Below, one piece after another: positions 29,117-39,400 of a stretch of DNA of 64,000 nucleotides. Origin of the DNA: CBDATB01 sp965199745 (GTDB lineage Bacteria; Bacteroidota; Bacteroidia; Cytophagales; Flammeovirgaceae); contig CBDATB010000015.1 of NCBI GenBank assembly GCA_965199745.1, positions 186,001-250,000 of the forward strand. Reading direction: 5' to 3'. The notes beneath the pieces were generated by a model. That model did no database searches. It saw only the letters and a list, made by a program, of their open reading frames with translations, and had not been told where the DNA came from. The stretch's first letter is position 1, and the number at the start of each line of letters is the position of its first letter. The position numbers and the translations under genes are program-made.

Positions 29117-29122
29117 TATCAT

Positions 29123-29330
29123 TTATCTTATTTATTAATTATTTGGTGAACTACCCACCCGCAACAGAGCCGACGGGTAGGTCTTCAGGGCTTATAGTCT
29201 CACCTGACAGCAAAACCTCATCCTGTTTTGTTTTTTATCCGACGGAATCCCACAGCCAGATCGCGTATTTATTTCTTGCTTTATCATATCGGGATAAACA
29301 GCGATTATTACCACCGCATTAACACTTCGT
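29123..29330 (-). promoter_or_regulatory. Long rplK-rplA spacer with a hairpin
   Basis: In most bacteria rplK and rplA nearly touch; here 208 bases lie between them. Near the rplA side CTACCC (29151-29156) can pair with GGGTAG (29175-29180), and the loop includes a second partial match. No coding frame was recognised. It could hold an internal promoter or an L1-binding leader for rplA; that is inference from position only. Confidence 0.3.
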
Positions 29331-29774
29331 TCAATTTTGTGCTGGAGCATCACCACTAACGGTAATGCCCATACTTCTAGCTGTCCCTGAAATCATTTTC
29401 ACAGCCGACTCTGTTGTAAAAGCATTCAGGTCGGGCATTTTAGTCTCGGCAATTTGTCGCACTTGAACCCAAGTAACGCTGGCTACCTTGTTGCGATTTG
29501 GTTCTGGAGAGCCTTTTTTAATTTTAGCAGCTTCCATCAACATGGTTGTTGCTGGGGGGGTTTTGATGACAAAACTGAAGGACTTATCAGCATAAATAGT
29601 AACTAACACGGGCAGCAGCACACCTGCTCTGTCCTGAGTCCTAGCATTAAATTGCTTACAAAAATCCATAATATTGAGTCCCTTACTACCCAATGCCGGT
29701 CCGATAGGTGGGGAAGGGTTTGCCGCTGCTCCTTTAATCTGTAATTTAAGAAATCCTACAGGTTGTTTAGCCAT
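29331..29774 (-). CDS. rplK: 50S ribosomal protein L11
   Basis: The 147-residue protein shows the N-terminal KLQIKGAAANPSPPIGPALGSKGLNIMDFCKQFN, which includes the conserved proline pair at the thiostrepton/GTPase centre, and the C-terminal rRNA-binding part ending in IISGTARSMGITV-like residues. L11 binds helices 43-44 of 23S rRNA. It follows nusG after 37 bases. Confidence 0.97.
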   Translation of the reverse strand: MAKQPVGFLKLQIKGAAANPSPPIGPALGSKGLNIMDFCKQFNARTQDRAGVLLPVLVTIYADKSFSFVIKTPPATTMLMEAAKIKKGSPEPNRNKVASVTWVQVRQIAETKMPDLNAFTTESAVKMISGTARSMGITVSGDAPAQN

Positions 29775-29811
29775 TTTTTTGTCAAATTCAAATTACTTAC
29801 TTTTTACTAAA

Positions 29812-30384
29812 TTACTCTTGCTTTGCCACTTGTGAATAATTCAATTCTACAGGGGTATTTCTGTCGAAAATTTTTACCATTACATTTAGCCTTTTTTTGT
29901 CTTCAAATACTTCCTCTACCGTACCCGTGAAGGTATTAAAAGGACCGTCTATCACTCTAATAACTTCCCCAGCTATGTAGCTCAAGGCTTCTTTTACTTC
30001 GTAATCGTCCATTTCTTCTACTTTACCGAGAATTCTATTAATCTCTGTTTCTCGCATGGGCTGCGGCAGCTTATTTGGGTCTTTCGTATCATTGTTTAGA
30101 AAACCTATCACTCCGGGAATATTTTTTACTGTATGTAGTAGTTCACCGTGTGCTAAATTTGCCTGTATGATGACATAACCGGGGAAAAAATTCTTCTCAA
30201 TAGCCACTTTTTTGCTCTTTCCATCCTTGAGCTTACGAATTTGATACACTTTCTCAGAGGGTGTGAGTACTTGAGGAAGGTAAGATTCTAACTTAGAGCT
30301 GACAATCTCTTTTTCAAGATAAAATTTTATTTTTTTCTCCTGCCCACTGACTACCCGCACAACATACCATTTTAACTCGCTCAT
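29812..30384 (-). CDS. nusG: Transcription termination/antitermination protein NusG
   Basis: The 190-residue protein has the NGN domain (KWYVVRVVSGQEKKIKFYLEKEI, then FFPGYVIIQANL and IPGVIGFL) and a C-terminal KOW domain (GEVIRVIDGPFNTFTGTVEEVFEDKKRLNVMVKIFDRNTPVELNYSQVAK). NusG binds RNA polymerase and links it to Rho or the ribosome. It lies between secE and rplK as in most bacteria. Confidence 0.97.
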   Translation of the reverse strand: MSELKWYVVRVVSGQEKKIKFYLEKEIVSSKLESYLPQVLTPSEKVYQIRKLKDGKSKKVAIEKNFFPGYVIIQANLAHGELLHTVKNIPGVIGFLNNDTKDPNKLPQPMRETEINRILGKVEEMDDYEVKEALSYIAGEVIRVIDGPFNTFTGTVEEVFEDKKRLNVMVKIFDRNTPVELNYSQVAKQE

Positions 30385-30401
30385 CTCTCTTTAATTTAAT
30401 A

Positions 30402-30593
30402 TTAGAAAGAATAATAAAAGGCTTCTAAAGCACCATTAAATAAGAAATCTATCAAGCCTATCACTAAAGCAAACACAACAGAGGCTATCAGAACCAATAC
30501 AGAACTTTGCTGTAATTCCGAATAAGTAGACCAAGTTACATGGCGTAGCATCTCAACGTAAGAGTGTTTGAAAAATTGCGTTAGCTTTTTCAC
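30402..30593 (-). CDS. secE: Preprotein translocase subunit SecE
   Basis: A 63-residue single-span membrane protein of the SecYEG channel. The amphipathic N-terminal part (FFKHSYVEMLRHVTWSTYSELQQSS) with the conserved V-T-W-P/S motif is followed by one transmembrane helix (VLVLIASVVFALVIGLIDFLF). The short single-helix form is normal outside Gammaproteobacteria. It lies 17 bases before nusG. Confidence 0.93.
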   Translation of the reverse strand: MKKLTQFFKHSYVEMLRHVTWSTYSELQQSSVLVLIASVVFALVIGLIDFLFNGALEAFYYSF

Positions 30594-30648
30594 GACAAAA
30601 AACAGTAGTTAATCATAAATTACCAATATAAAACCTTGGTTCTAAAAG

Positions 30649-30721
30649 CACGGGCGGAGAGGCTCGAACTCCCAACCTTCGGTTTTGGAGACCGATGCTC
30701 TACCAATTGAGCTACACCCGT
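30649..30721 (-). tRNA. tRNA-Trp (anticodon CCA)
   Basis: On the reverse strand the 73-base cloverleaf begins ACGGGTG, pairing with CGCCCGT in the acceptor stem (one G-U pair). The D arm has AGCTCAATTGGTAGAGC, the anticodon loop reads CTCCAAAA with CCA at 30688-30686, and the T arm contains GTTCGAGCC. The discriminator base is G and the 3' CCA is not encoded. tRNA-Trp just before secE is a conserved arrangement. Confidence 0.96.
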
Positions 30722-30885
30722 AGCTAAATGAGCTCAGTAGAAACAGGTGGCAAAAATAGTTATTCATTATTGTTTTTTCAAACAAAGGCTTGAAAAAAAT
30801 TGTCCTTACCCGCTTTTACCCTGTGTAAGCCTTGAGTGAACAGACTAAAAAAGCAAAAAAACAGCATATCAAAATACATTATACC

Positions 30886-32172
30886 TCACATACAGCTCTT
30901 TAACCTGAGTTCTACTGCGCGTTGGTGTGCCACCAGTTGTTCATGTTGAGCCATTTCTACCACAGTTGCCCCAATCTGACGAATACCTTCTTTGGTGAGG
31001 TACTGAAAGGTAATTTTTTTTACGAAACTGTCTAAAGAAACGCCACTGTAGGCCGTGGCGTAGCCGTTGGTCGGCAGTGTATGGTTAGTGCCTGAAGCGT
31101 AGTCGCCAACACTTTCAGGCGTATAGTTTCCTAAGAATACAGAGCCGGCATTGGCAATTTGGTCACTATATTTTTTAAAGTTCTCAGAAGCAATAATCAG
31201 ATGTTCTGGCGCATAGGTATTGATTAAATCGATTATTTCTGCCCGTGATTTTAGTAGAAAAGCACGACTTTTTGCCAAAGCAGCAGAAGCAATTGCTTTT
31301 CTGGGCAAAGTATCCAACTGTTTTTCTATTTCGGCTATGGTTTGTTCTACGATCGTTTCATTAGATGAAACCACGATCACCTGGCTGTCCTCTCCGTGTT
31401 CGGCCTGAGAAAGTAAATCGGCAGCTACAAAAGCAGGCTTAGCCGTCTCATCGGCAATTACGGCTACCTCTGAAGGACCAGCCGGTAAATCAATAGCGAC
31501 AGCACCCGCTTTGCTCACCAGTTGCTTGGCACAAGTAACATACTGGTTGCCAGGTCCGAAAATTTTATGGGTTTTAGGAATAGACTCGGTGCCGAAGCTC
31601 ATTGCAGCAATAGCCTGAACACCACCTGCTTTAAAAATTTTTTCAATACCTAATAAATGTACACTGAATAAAATAGCAGGATGTATTTCGCCCTGTCGGT
31701 TGGGAGGTGTACACAAAATAATTTCACTACATCCAGCAATTTTTGCCGGAATACCCAACATCAAAATCGTAGAAAACAACGGGGCAGTACCTGCCGGAAT
31801 ATATAAACCTACTTTTTCTACAGCTACTGACTTGCGCCAGCAATATACGCCGGGCATAGTTTCTATTTTGCGGCTTGTTTCTTTTTGTGTTTCATGAAAG
31901 ATATGAATGTTGTGGGCAGCCGTTCTGATAGCAGTCTGCAAAGACTGCGGACACTGAGAAATACCCGCCGCTATTTCTGCTTTACTAACTGTAAGGCGAT
32001 TAATTTTAGCCTTATCAAATTCAAGAGTATATTTCAAAACAGCCTCATCTCCATAAAACTTTACTTCGTCTAGGATGGATTGGGTGGCATTTTCTAGCAT
32101 TTTCATATCGGTGGTAGGCCTTTGCAGCCACCGTTGCCATTGTTTCTTTAGCGGATATTTAATAACTTCCAA
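30886..32172 (-). CDS. hisD: Histidinol dehydrogenase
   Basis: HisD performs the last two oxidation steps of histidine synthesis with NAD+ and zinc. The 428-residue product shows YIPAGTAPLFSTILMLGIPA, the GAVAIDLPAGPSEVAVIAD segment, DLLSQAEHGEDSQVI with the catalytic and zinc-binding residues, and the C-terminal GSVFLGNYTPESVGDYASGTNHTLPTNG motif. hisG lies 64 bases upstream on the same strand. Other his genes are not next to it; tRNA-Trp follows instead. Confidence 0.96.
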   Translation of the reverse strand: MEVIKYPLKKQWQRWLQRPTTDMKMLENATQSILDEVKFYGDEAVLKYTLEFDKAKINRLTVSKAEIAAGISQCPQSLQTAIRTAAHNIHIFHETQKETSRKIETMPGVYCWRKSVAVEKVGLYIPAGTAPLFSTILMLGIPAKIAGCSEIILCTPPNRQGEIHPAILFSVHLLGIEKIFKAGGVQAIAAMSFGTESIPKTHKIFGPGNQYVTCAKQLVSKAGAVAIDLPAGPSEVAVIADETAKPAFVAADLLSQAEHGEDSQVIVVSSNETIVEQTIAEIEKQLDTLPRKAIASAALAKSRAFLLKSRAEIIDLINTYAPEHLIIASENFKKYSDQIANAGSVFLGNYTPESVGDYASGTNHTLPTNGYATAYSGVSLDSFVKKITFQYLTKEGIRQIGATVVEMAQHEQLVAHQRAVELRLKSCM

Positions 32173-32236
32173 ATTGATAGTGTTTAAGTAGTGTTCACTT
32201 TGCGGTAGTTCTTTAATAATATTGTTGAAAAGTTCA

Positions 32237-33097
32237 CTAAACGACTATTTTTTCAATAGACGTTACCAATATACCCTGTGCACCCAAGTGTTTTAGCTGA
32301 GCAATAATTTCCCAAAAATCATTTTCACCAATAACGCTGTGTACCGAACTCCAGCCCGCCTCTGCCAAAGGCAATACTGTGGGACTTTTTATGCCCGGTA
32401 GTATGGCAATAATATCATCCAATTTATGCTCGGGTGCATTCAGCAATATATATTTGAAATCTTTTGCTTTTTGCAAAGTACTCATCCTAAAAAGTAAATC
32501 ATTGAGTATTTGCTGCCGTTCTGCTTGCAAGTACTCGTGTGCTATCATCACCGCTTGCGAATGTAGGATGGGTTCTACTTCTTTCAGACCGTTCATAAAA
32601 AGTGTACTTCCCGAACTCACCAAATCGCAAATAGCATTTGATAAACCAATGCTCGTAGCAATCTCTACCGAGCCGCTAATTTCGCGAATACTTGCCTGAA
32701 TATTTTTTTTTGCTAAAAAATCAGACAATATATTCGGGTAGGAAGTAGCTATCTCCATAGCGTTCAAATCGGTAATATCTCTATAATTGTACTCTCTGGG
32801 CAGCGCAATGGATAAGCGGCATTTGGCAAAACCCATGTGATGTATAACAGCTACTTTTTTTCGTTTTTCCAGCACAATATTCTCTCCGACGATTCCGATG
32901 TCAGCAACTCCTTCAGCAACATACTGAGGAATATCATCATCTCTTAATAGTAATACTTCCAAAGGAAAATTGTTGGCAGGAACTTTTAAAGTGTTCAGCA
33001 TGTTATTAAACTCGATGCCGCAGTCTTTTAATATTTTCTCCGACTCTTTTTGCAGCTTTCCCGATTTTTGTATGGCAATCTTTACTTTCTTCTGCAT
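32237..33097 (-). CDS. hisG: ATP phosphoribosyltransferase, long form
   Basis: HisG catalyses the first committed step of histidine synthesis (ATP plus PRPP). The 286-residue length and the C-terminal extension (IKSPTVLPLAEAGWSSVHSVIGENDFWEIIAQLKHLGAQGILVTSIEKI) identify the long, self-contained hexameric form with an ACT-like feedback domain. The catalytic part shows KIAIQKSGKLQKESEKIL, DIGIVGENIV and the DLVSSGSTLFMNGLKEV PRPP loop. It is the first gene of a hisG-hisD pair. Confidence 0.96.
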   Translation of the reverse strand: MQKKVKIAIQKSGKLQKESEKILKDCGIEFNNMLNTLKVPANNFPLEVLLLRDDDIPQYVAEGVADIGIVGENIVLEKRKKVAVIHHMGFAKCRLSIALPREYNYRDITDLNAMEIATSYPNILSDFLAKKNIQASIREISGSVEIATSIGLSNAICDLVSSGSTLFMNGLKEVEPILHSQAVMIAHEYLQAERQQILNDLLFRMSTLQKAKDFKYILLNAPEHKLDDIIAILPGIKSPTVLPLAEAGWSSVHSVIGENDFWEIIAQLKHLGAQGILVTSIEKIVV

Positions 33098-33458
33098 GGG
33101 TTGATTAATAATCGATAATGATGAATTAATTATAAATTGTCTTTTACAAATTTTGCAATGATAATTTTACTCAACACATGTTTTTCTCTCCGTTTTTTTC
33201 TTATCTTTGTGCTTCTGCATTGTGGGTACGTGAATGTTGTGTATATTTTCATGCACAAAAATATGCACTCAACCCCTCAATTACAACATTTTATAGCTTC
33301 GTATTTTTCGCATCACTGCCCGTGCTTCTTTTGAGAGTTATTTAAATTGAGTGTTTTTAGTTATATTTATTCCACCCTCAAATCTGGCAAGAACTTTTTT
33401 ATATCATGTTCCGTATAAGCAAACAAAAAATTAATATTTACTCTAAATAAAAATACCT
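33098..33458. other. 361-base intergenic region before the first giant gene
   Basis: No convincing gene is present; a 65-codon frame at 33137-33334 is hydrophobic and Cys-rich in a way typical of chance AT-rich translation. A TATCTTTG at 33202-33209 fits the -7 consensus on the forward strand but lies 250 bases from the giant gene's ATG. The last ~73 bases (from 33386) are the start of the long direct repeat shared with the third giant gene. Confidence 0.5.
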
Positions 33459-36400
33459 ATGACACTGCTGTTTATCAATCGCCTGAGAAAGTATTTTGCG
33501 ACTGTACCCCCCCCCCCCCCCCCCGCGCGTGTCTTCCTGGCAAAGCACGCTATTTTTTTTTGTCCTGTTTATTACTCTTCTCAAGCCTTAGCCCCACCGC
33601 TCTAGCCGACCCCCCTCGGCTGGCTACGCCCATTGCCGACGTATCTATTAGCTCTGGAAGCGCAGCTCTTTCACTGAATTTACGTACCAATTTTACTGAC
33701 CCCGACGGAGACGCACTCACCTACACTGCCAACTTAGCCGATGGTAGTGCTTTGCCCTCTTGGCTCAATTTTAATGCTGCCGTACCCTCTTTTTCGGGTA
33801 TTCCTTTCAGCGAAAATGTCGGTACTTTCGACCTCGTAGTTATTGCCAATGATGGCTCAGCCTCTGTGAGCGACACCTTCGCTTTGACCGTGACAGGCGG
33901 CACAGGCCCCGGCGGCATTGGCTCTACCGATGGCAACAGTAATTTAGAGTTGTGGTTTGATGCCAATGCGGGCATCACAGGTACTGCACCCGTTACAGGC
34001 GTAACTGACCAATCGGGAAATGGCGTAACTTTCACAGTGAGCGGTGACCCTGCTTTGAATGCAGGTTCTGTCAACGGCATAGATGCGATTACTTTTGATG
34101 CCGCGGGTGATTTTCTCACTACTGATTTGAGTATCAACGCCGACAGTATACGTAGGCTGACCGTACTGTCAGTTTATAAGTTGAGAGAAGATATTGCAAA
34201 TGCAGTTGCATCTGTTTGGGGTGAAGAAGATCAATCAAGTAGGGACAGTATTGATAGGTATATTTGGAAAGGTAATTTTGATGTTGTTTCATCTGGTGAT
34301 GATTTACTCCCAGTCGACGGTTTGATTCCGTCGGATACTTTGACTTTTTCGACAGTAATTTTTCAAAACCGTGTTAACAATGGCAGTGCGGTGTATGTGG
34401 CTGGGGACACAGCGCATAGGTTCACTGAGAACAGTTCCTCGCGGTCTTCAAATCCTTTGCAGATAGCTAACATTGGTAATAATATTGAAGAAGTCAACGG
34501 TCCCAATTTTGGGGGAGAAATTCCCGAAGTGATTGTGTATAGCAGTGCTTTGTCTACGCTGCAAAGAATAACAGTAGAAAACTACCTATCGGCAAAATAC
34601 GATATCCCTATGGCAACTAACGACCTCTACACGATGGATAATGCAGAGAGTGGTAATTACGATTTCAACGTAGCCGGTATTGGTGTGGCTGCCGACCGCA
34701 GTGCTTTGCTGGAAGCTAGAGGTACGGGTATTGTTTCTATTCGTAGGACTACCTTGCCCTCAGATAGTACCTTTTTGTTTTGGGGTGATAATGGGCAGGA
34801 AGCAGCTTTTACTGAAACTTCAGATGTACTCACCGGTTTCGGTGGCAGGCTAGCTAGCATTTGGCGCGTGAGTGTAATTGGAGACATGGGCAATATAAGC
34901 ATGAGTTTTGATTTGTCGGGCATAGATTTAGCAGTGGCTGGTACTGATATACGTTTAGCTCTCAGTGCTAATAATGTTTTCACTTCCGTAGATGACACGC
35001 TCAGGGGTAGCTTCAATGGTGGCACCAATACTTTGACTTTCGCCGATGTCAACCTGCCCGACAGTATTTATTTCACCCTATTCCAACCGCGTACGCAGCC
35101 GCCCGTAGTGGCTAATGCCATAGCAAACATCATTGTTGGCGAAGATGCTGCTCCACAGGCTATTGTGCTGAGCAATGTGTTTTCTGACCCCGACAACAGC
35201 CCATTGACCTTTAGTGCTGTGAGTAGCAATGATGATTTACTGCTTGCCCAAGTCAGTAATGATACCTTGCATCTGAACTATTTTGCCGACAGCAGCGGCA
35301 CAGCACAGCTTATTGTCTCGGCACTCGACGGTTCGAGTGGCTCTGTGAGCGATACTTTTAACCTAACGGTGAATGCCCTCAGTGATGCGCCCCGCTTGAT
35401 TAGACCCGTTGCCGATGCCTCTACCACTACAGGGAGTACTTTTGCTCTAAATTTAAGCACTAATTTTGCTGACCCAGATGGCGATGCACTCACTTTCGCT
35501 GCGAATTTATCTGATGGCAGTGCCTTACCCGCTTGGCTGAGTTTCGATGATGCCGTCCCTTCTTTTTCAGGTGTTCCCCTACCCACTGATGTTGCAACGA
35601 TAGACGTAGTACTCCTAGCAAGCGATGGTACTCTTACTAGCAGCGATACTTTCGCGCTGACCGTGAGCAAAGCTATAACAGGACCGGGTGGCATTGGCTC
35701 CACTGATGGCAGGAGTAGTTTAGACCTGTGGTTTGATGCCAATGCAGGTATAGCGGGCAGTTCGCCCATTACAGACATCACAGACCAATCGGGCAATGGC
35801 GTAACTTTCACAGTGAGCGGTGACCCTTCGCTGAACGAGGCTTCTGTCAACAGTATCAATGCCATTACTTTTGATGGCACTGATGATTTTCTCACTACTG
35901 ATTTGAGTATCAATGTGGCTCATGCACCTAGGCTAAGCGTATTATCGGTGTATAAGCCAAGAGTGAACGGCGCGTGGAGTGTTTGGGGTGAAAATGATCC
36001 TGCTGAGAATTTCGATAGGTTTCTTCTCGATAGCCCTTTTCTTCCTCGAGCCAATAATACTGTTTCTAGTGGTACAGGGTTTGTAGGCAATATCCCCAAT
36101 TTGTTCGTAACGGGTAGGTATTCTTTATCTACGGTAGTTCATCACGAAGATGTTACGGGTGGCAGTGCCGTGTATGTGGATGGTCGCTTAGCGCGTACGT
36201 TCACTTCGAACCATGTTCCCCGACCATCGAATCTCTTTCAGATAGCTACATTTGGTGCGAACAGAGTCTCTTTTGACGGAGACATTGCCGAGCTGATCGT
36301 ATATAGCGATACTTTGTCTGCTGCGCAAAGGATAATAGCAGAAAACTACCTGTCGGCAAAATACAGCTTGTCTCTAGCAGCCAACGACCTCTACACGATG

Positions 36401-39400
36401 GATAATGCAGCAAATGGCAATTATGATTTCAACGTAGCCGGTATAGGCACTGCTGCCGATGGCAGTGTGGTGCTGGAAGCTAGAGGTACGGGTATTGTTT
36501 CTATGAGTAGGCGTACGGCCCCGACGAATGGTACTTTTTTGTTTTGGGGTGATAATGAGCAGGCAGCAGCCTTTACTGAAACTTCAGATGTACTCACCGG
36601 TTTTGGTGGCAGGCTAGCTAGGGTGTGGCGCGTGAGTGTAATTGGAGATCTTGGAAATATAAGCATGAACTTTGATTTGGCGGACATCGATTTTGCGGTG
36701 GCTGGTGCTGATATACGTTTAGCTCTCGATAATGATGGCGTTTTCGCTTCCATAGACGATACTGTCAGGGGAAGATTCGATGCTGGCAGCAATACGATAA
36801 CTTTTGCCGATGTGCATTTGAGTAATGGGCAGTATTTTACCCTATTCCAACCTAGCACACAACCGCCCGTAGTGGCTAATGCCATAGCAGACATCACTGT
36901 TGCCGAAGATGCCGCCCCAAATACTATTATACTCAGCGATGTGTTTGCTGACCCAGAAAACAACCCATTGACCTTTAGCGCAATAAGTAGCAATACCTCT
37001 TTAGTACTTGCCCAAGTCAGTAATGACACTTTGCAGTTGAGGTATGCTACCGATAGCAGCGGCACGGCACGACTTATTGTCTCGGCATTTGACGGTTCGA
37101 GTGGCTCTGTGAGCGATACTTTTAACCTAACGGTGAATGCCCTCAATGATGCGCCCCGATTAGTTAGCCCTATTGCCAATGTATCTGTTAGTACAGGGAG
37201 CAGTTTTACTTTAGCTTTAAACAATAATTTTGCTGACCCCGAAGACGATGCCATCACTTATACTGCGACCTTAGCCGATGGCAGTGCCTTACCCGCTTGG
37301 CTGAGTTTCGATGATGCCGTCCCTTCTTTTTCGGGTGTTCCTTTGAGCAGCGATATTGGTGCGCTAGAACTAGTACTCCTAGCCAGCGATGCTTCCCTGA
37401 CAGGTACCGATACTTTTACGCTGGCCGTGACAGGCGGTTTGATAACAGGCCCCGGCGGCATTGGCTCTACCGATGGCAACAGTGATTTAGCACTGTGGTT
37501 TGACGCCAATGCAGGCATCACAGGCACTGCACCGATTACAAACGTAACAGACCAATCAGGCAATGGCATAACGCTCACTGTGGGGGGCGACCCTGCGCTG
37601 AATGCAAGTTCTGTGAACGGTATAGATGCGATTACTTTTGATGGCACAGGTGATTTTCTCACTACTAATTTGAGTATCAATGCGGGCAGGGTACCCAGAG
37701 TAGCGGTACTGTCGGTGTATCGGCCGAGAGTGAATAATGCAGGGGCCGTTTGGGGTGAAAACGAGGGGGGGTCCGACAGGTTTCTGTCTAATGGCTCGGT
37801 TTCTAATGGTACAAGTTCTGTTGCTGTCAACAACTCATCTGTCGCAGGCTCTTATGCTCTATCTACAGTAGTTCATCAGGAAGATGTTGCGGGTGGCAGT
37901 GCCGTGTATGTATCTGGTAATTTGCAGAATACCTTCACTTCGAACCATGCTCCTGAGGCATCGAGTCCTTTGCAAATAGCTGCCATCGGTGCTAGTAACC
38001 TCGCTTTTGATGGAGATATTGCCGAAGTGCTTGTGTATGGAGATACTTTGTCTGCTGCGCAAAGGATAATAGCAGAAAACTACCTGTCAGCAAAATACGG
38101 TCTCCCTCTAACAGCCAACGACCTGTATACGATGGACAATGCGGCTAGCGGCAATTATGATTTCAACGTAGCCGGCATCGGTGCTGCTGCCGATGGCAGT
38201 GCTGTGCTGGAGGCTAGAGGTACGGGTATTGTTTCTGTGGGTAGGCGTACAGCCCCGTCGGGTAGTACTTTTTTGTTTTGGGGTGATAATGCTCAGGCGG
38301 CAGCTTTTACTGAAACTTCAGATGTTCCTACAGGTTTTCGCAATAGGCTGAGCAGGGTGTGGCGCGTGAGTGAAGCAAACGCAGATATTGGCAGCATCAA
38401 CATGAGCTTTGATTTGTCGGGCATTGCAGTGGCTGGCGGTGATATACGCCTGGCACTCAGTGCTAATAGTGTTTTCGCTTCCGTAGACCATACGCTCAGC
38501 GGAAGCTTTAACGCTGCTACTAATATCTTGACTTTTGCCGATGTCAATTTGCCTGACAGTATGTATTTTACCCTGTTCCAACCGCGTACGCAGCCGCCCG
38601 TAGTCGCTAATGCAATAGCAGACCTAAGTGTGGACGAAGATGCTGACCCAAGTACTATTGTACTGAGCAATGTATTCTCTGACCCAGAAGAAAACCCATT
38701 GACCTTTAGCGTAGTCAATAACAATACTGATTTATTGCTCGCCCAAGTGAGTAATGATACTTTGCACCTGCGTTATGCTCCCGACAGCAGCGGCACAGCA
38801 CGACTTATTGTCTCGGCACTTGACATTTCGAGTGCTTCGGTAAGCGATACTTTTAACCTAACAGTGAATGCCCTCAATGATGCCCCCACAGTAGTCAATC
38901 CGATTGCTGACTTAACCGTTGATGAAGATGCTCCCAGTACAGACGATTACGTTGCACTCAATAGTGTCTTTACAGATATAGAAGGCGATGACTTGAGTTT
39001 TGCAGTGGCAAGTAATAATACGAGTTTGGTAACAGCCGCGATAGACGAGGAGGATAACCTAGACCTGAGTTTTGCTGCTAATTCCGCCGGCAATGCGCAG
39101 ATTATTATTACCGCCCATGATGGCAACGGCGGCACAGCACAGGATACTTTCTCCGTAACAGTTATTTCTGTTAACGCACCAGTAGTAGCCAATGCCATTG
39201 CCGATTTAACTGTTGCCGAAGACGCTGCTGCCAGAAACAATTACGTTGCCCTGAATAGTGTCTTCACAGACCCACAAGGTGATGAGTTGACTTTTGCCGT
39301 GGCTAATACCAACACGAGTTTGGTAACGGCTGCAATAGACGCGGGTCATAACCTAGACTTGAGTTTTGCAGCCAACGCCAACGGCACAGCACAACTCACC

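Noticed and set aside
33137..33334. 65-codon forward frame upstream of giant gene 1
   Set aside because: Hydrophobic, Phe/His/Cys-rich composition typical of AT-rich noncoding sequence, no conserved motif, not kept upstream of the other two copies.
36421..37257. Long reverse-strand open frames inside the giant genes (up to about 280 codons, also at 53109-53945, 39538-40170 and others)
   Set aside because: They recur in the same antisense phase in every module, are rich in Ser/Ala/Val/Leu as expected from reading Asp/Ala/Ser/Asn codons backwards, and have no start or domain support. They are shadows of the repeat coding pattern.
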